Assembly: GCA_028284145.1 (NCBI GenBank)
Contig: JANQSH010000117.1
Location: 1-35,004 of the forward strand
Length of the DNA stretch: 35,004 nucleotides
From: Planctomycetaceae bacterium
GTDB lineage: Bacteria > Planctomycetota > Planctomycetia > Planctomycetales > Planctomycetaceae
Direction: 5' to 3'
Of this stretch, positions 32,225 to 35,004 are shown one piece after another (position 1 is the stretch's first letter; each line of letters starts with the position of its first letter). The position numbers were made by a program, and so were the translations under genes. The notes beneath the pieces were generated by a model. That model searched no databases. It was given only the letters and a program-made list of their open reading frames with translations, and was not told the origin of the DNA.

Positions 32225-33655
32225 CTACACGCGGACATCTTCTGCTGCGCTGTTGAGTTCGTCGGCGTACTTTTCGCGAATGGGATTGACGACATCCTGC
32301 ACGAACTCATCGACCTGTTCTGGCGCTCGACCGATAAACCGAGGCAGATCGAGCGTACCTTCCAGATCCACCTTTGCGAACCCAGGTTCGTTCTTCATGT
32401 GTTCAATCAGTGTGTTTGGTTCGCCGTCCATCTTCACCCGTTTAGCCGCCTCGACACTCTGCTGGCGAATCACTTCGTGCAACTCCTGCCGATCGCCACC
32501 TGCCTTAACCGCTTCCATGAGGATCTCTTCGGTCGCCATGAAGGGCAATTCGTCCCGCAAATTTCGTTCGATCACTTTGGGATAGACGATCATCCCGTCG
32601 GTGATGTTGCGGAACAGAATCAGAATTGCATCGACCGTCAGAAACGATTGCGGCAGCGACAACCGGCGATTGGCGCTGTCATCCAGCGTCCGTTCCATCC
32701 ATTGTACGGCATGAGTTTGTGATCCATTGGCAACGAGGCTCATGGCAAACCGGGCGAGCGAACACATCCGTTCCGACCGCATCGGGTTCCGCTTGTAAGC
32801 CATCGCCGAAGAACCAACCTGCTTTTTGCCGAATGGCTCTTCCACTTCCTTCCGATGCTGAAGGATACGAATGTCCGACCCCACCTTATGAGCGGTTTCC
32901 GAAATTCCGCTGAGTAACGAAAGAACCTGCGTGTCGATCTTCCGCGAATAGGTCTGGCCGGTGACTGCGTACGATTCGTCAAAACCCATCTTCTGTGTGA
33001 CAAGTCGATCGAGTTCCAGCACCTTGTTGTGATCACCTTCAAACAGAGTGAGAAAACTGGCCTGTGTGCCGGTGGTCCCCTTTACACCTCGGAATTTGAG
33101 TGCATCGATCCGGTGTTCCAGTTCCTGCAGATCCAAAACCAGATCATAACACCAGAGCGTCACTCTCTTACCAATAGTCGTTGGCTGAGCGGCCTGCAAA
33201 TGAGTGAACCCGAGACAGGGTTGATCGCGGTATTCCTCCGCGAATTTCGCGAGCTGATCAATCACCGCCACAAGTCGCGTACGAATCAACTGCAGACTGT
33301 CCCGCAGCAGCACCAGGTCGCCATTGTCGGTCACATAACAACTGGTGGCTCCAACGTGAATTTTCCCTTTTGCGGCTGGGGCGACATCTTCATACGCATG
33401 AATGTGGGCCATCACATCGTGCCGGAATTCACTTTCGTACTTCGCGACCTGCTCGAAATCGATGTTCTCGACGTTCGCCCACATCGCCTCCAGTTGCTCA
33501 TCAGAAAAATCGAGTCCCAGTTCCTGTTCGGCTTCCGCCAGCGCGATCCACAACTTTCGCCACATGGCATGCCGATTTTGCGACGACCAGATGCGGCTCA
33601 TCGCCCGCGATGCATAACGGGTGATCAATGGATTTTCATATTCTTCGTGGCTCAA
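32225..33655 (-). CDS. purB: Adenylosuccinate lyase PurB
   Basis: A 476-aa member of the fumarase/aspartase superfamily. PurB cleaves SAICAR to AICAR and adenylosuccinate to AMP, both releasing fumarate. The signature loop [11 protein letters not shown] is at 281-291. Other active-site stretches are [12 protein letters not shown] (catalytic His region, about 79-90), [12 protein letters not shown] and [11 protein letters not shown] (Thr151-His152). Length and domain order are normal for the type shared with eukaryotes and planctomycetes. The start is a TTG at 33655 ([19 protein letters not shown]): an in-frame TGA six codons upstream excludes anything longer, and the next Met would delete conserved residues. 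AAAGAG lies seven bases before it. It is monocistronic, with a clear terminator downstream and a MITE-like repeat upstream. Confidence 0.96.
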   Translation of the reverse strand: MSHEEYENPLITRYASRAMSRIWSSQNRHAMWRKLWIALAEAEQELGLDFSDEQLEAMWANVENIDFEQVAKYESEFRHDVMAHIHAYEDVAPAAKGKIHVGATSCYVTDNGDLVLLRDSLQLIRTRLVAVIDQLAKFAEEYRDQPCLGFTHLQAAQPTTIGKRVTLWCYDLVLDLQELEHRIDALKFRGVKGTTGTQASFLTLFEGDHNKVLELDRLVTQKMGFDESYAVTGQTYSRKIDTQVLSLLSGISETAHKVGSDIRILQHRKEVEEPFGKKQVGSSAMAYKRNPMRSERMCSLARFAMSLVANGSQTHAVQWMERTLDDSANRRLSLPQSFLTVDAILILFRNITDGMIVYPKVIERNLRDELPFMATEEILMEAVKAGGDRQELHEVIRQQSVEAAKRVKMDGEPNTLIEHMKNEPGFAKVDLEGTLDLPRFIGRAPEQVDEFVQDVVNPIREKYADELNSAAEDVRV

Positions 33656-33702
33656 TGGTCGACTCTTTCCTCATGTGCTGTGGTGTCGTGTTGCTGGGGA
33701 TC

Positions 33703-33805
33703 TTGAGCAGTTTACCTTTTTGTGTGACGTCTCTGTCCCGTGGGAGGCTTATGTTTGCAGGCCGAACGACATCCATCACGGCACAGAAGAACGTAATACG
33801 CTCTT
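33703..33805 (+). repeat. MITE-like repeat module B, copy 5
   Basis: A 103-bp element from TTGAGCAGTTTACC to AATACGCTCTT. It shares TGTGACGTCTCTG, GTTTGCAGGCC and CACGGCAC with the copies at 10649 and 23887 but has more substitutions, and its outer TA is changed to TT. It lies between the divergent purB and transaldolase genes. Confidence 0.75.
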
Positions 33806-33944
33806 GGTTTGCCCATCCCAATTCAGTACAACAGTATTCTGTTTGACAAGACTGTAGTTTAAGTCGTTTCATTCAAAAAATACACGCAGCCAATGGGGGA
33901 CGTGATGATCCCCGGACTCCTTCGTCGAAAAAGGAACCGACACG

Positions 33945-35004
33945 ATGACAACCCCGCTTGAATCGCTGGTGGCAACCGGAACCAAACTGTGGCTGGACAG
34001 CATCGACCCCGAAATGGTGCAGACAAACCTGCAGTATGGTGCCACCGGGGCAACATCCAACCCGATTATCGTCTCCGACATTATCAAGTCGGGCCGGTTT
34101 GATGATCAACTTGCCCAACTGATGGAACAGGGACTGGACGACGACGGAGTCACCTGGGCGATGACCGATCAACTGGTGAAAGACGCCCAGGCCGCTTTCG
34201 CGGATGTAAACTCATCAACTGCTGGCAATGATGGCTACGTCAGTTTTGAACTCGACCCGCTGCTGGAAGATATTGATTGTACGCTGTCGACCGAAGAACG
34301 GACCGCGCGCTATATCGAACTTGGCAAAAAATGGGCCGCCGGTCATAGCAACCGAATGATCAAAATCCCCGCCACACCGGGCGGTCTCGCTGCTTTGGAA
34401 GAATTGGTCGCCGCCAATGTGACGGTCAACGTTACCCTGATTTTCAGTGAACGCCAATACCAGGCAGCACGCGATGCGGTCTGGGCCGGGGCGCAATGCC
34501 GCGACTCGCTCGATGGTTTCAAAAGCGTCTATTCCATCTTCATCAGCCGGATCGACGTCTATACCGCAAAGCAGGTATCTGAACTGAGTGACTCGGCTCA
34601 GGGTGAGGTTGGCATCGTCAACGCCAAACGTCTGTGGCTGCAGAACAACGAATTCTGGTCTGACAAGGGACTCGAGCTGCAGCAGGAAATCATTTTCGCA
34701 TCGACCGGCACGAAAAATCCGGAAGACCCAGCCGACAAATACGTCTCGGCTCTGGCCGGTTCGGACATTCAGACCAACCCACCCGGCACCAATGATGCGA
34801 TCCAGGCAATGGAAGGAAAGACTTTTACTCGAACGGTTGATCAACTCCCCCCCGCCGATGTTTTGAGTGACATCGACGAAAAGGTCGATTTCGAGAAACT
34901 GGAAAACGTGCTGATGGAAGAGGGATTGAAGAAATTCGCTGACCCACAGAAAGCGTTATTGGCATTGATAGCAGAGAAACGAGCTGCGCTGACCGCAGCG
35001 GAGT
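33945..35004 (+). CDS. tal: Transaldolase (3' end beyond the window)
   Basis: The frame is open from the ATG at 33945 to the last base, 353 codons without a stop. It starts [19 protein letters not shown] and has the transaldolase motifs [17 protein letters not shown] (31-47), the Schiff-base Lys140 in [23 protein letters not shown] and [10 protein letters not shown]. Later come [17 protein letters not shown] and [15 protein letters not shown]. It moves a dihydroxyacetone unit between sugar phosphates in the nonoxidative pentose phosphate pathway. AAGGA lies nine bases before the ATG. The end ([14 protein letters not shown]) looks close to the natural C-terminus, so only a few residues should be missing unless a further domain follows. 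It is divergent from purB. Confidence 0.93.
   Translation, partial: MTTPLESLVATGTKLWLDSIDPEMVQTNLQYGATGATSNPIIVSDIIKSGRFDDQLAQLMEQGLDDDGVTWAMTDQLVKDAQAAFADVNSSTAGNDGYVSFELDPLLEDIDCTLSTEERTARYIELGKKWAAGHSNRMIKIPATPGGLAALEELVAANVTVNVTLIFSERQYQAARDAVWAGAQCRDSLDGFKSVYSIFISRIDVYTAKQVSELSDSAQGEVGIVNAKRLWLQNNEFWSDKGLELQQEIIFASTGTKNPEDPADKYVSALAGSDIQTNPPGTNDAIQAMEGKTFTRTVDQLPPADVLSDIDEKVDFEKLENVLMEEGLKKFADPQKALLALIAEKRAALTAAE

Overview
The window reads as chromosome of a planctomycete. The clearest markers are a DUF1559 protein with a type IV prepilin-like N-terminus, a pair of genes of the tetrahydromethanopterin/methanofuran-linked C1 pathway, a Ser/Thr kinase fused to a tubulin-like domain, weak and variable Shine-Dalgarno sites with several GTG/TTG starts, and many genes that resemble only planctomycete hypotheticals. 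No rRNA genes, CRISPR array or plasmid/phage structural genes are visible.

Layout. 1-10.6 kb (nearly all minus strand) is core metabolism and envelope: a small conserved protein, an MfnF-like and an ATP-grasp (MfnD-like) gene, a PilZ protein, TrkA, a 12-TM RND/MMPL transporter, a second PilZ protein, purN and a planctomycete-type membrane protein with a duplicated domain. 10.6-15.8 kb holds thioredoxin (with an almost perfect sigma-70 promoter), a large coiled-coil protein, a DUF1559 protein and a histidine-rich secreted protein. 16.3-23.4 kb is a four-gene minus-strand signalling cluster: diguanylate cyclase (GGDEF), FHA-EAL phosphodiesterase (4-nt overlap), AAA+ ATPase, and a 1064-residue kinase/tubulin-like fusion. 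A plausible reading is that kinase phosphorylation is sensed by the FHA domain and so tied to c-di-GMP turnover, with the AAA+ ATPase acting with the tubulin-like module; this is inference. The two PilZ proteins could be receptors of the same messenger.

24.8-31.2 kb is an integrated island. It begins inside tRNA-Arg(ACG) and ends at an exact 20-bp copy of the tRNA anticodon arm. Its integrase is chimeric: a tyrosine-recombinase front with a serine-recombinase-like tail. The cargo is a set of broken or fused genes: an AlaRS-like fragment, a tandem-domain protein behind a nonsense codon, an esterase running out of frame into a Thg1 (tRNA-His guanylyltransferase) remnant, a duplicated membrane protein and a DDE transposase. 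A third anticodon-arm look-alike lies 0.6 kb further on. Core genes resume with purB and a transaldolase that runs off the right edge.

A family of short interspersed repeats (a TA-flanked MITE-like element of about 100-120 bp and a second module that can sit inside it) occupies most of the larger intergenic gaps outside the island, and simple REP-like hairpins occur twice.
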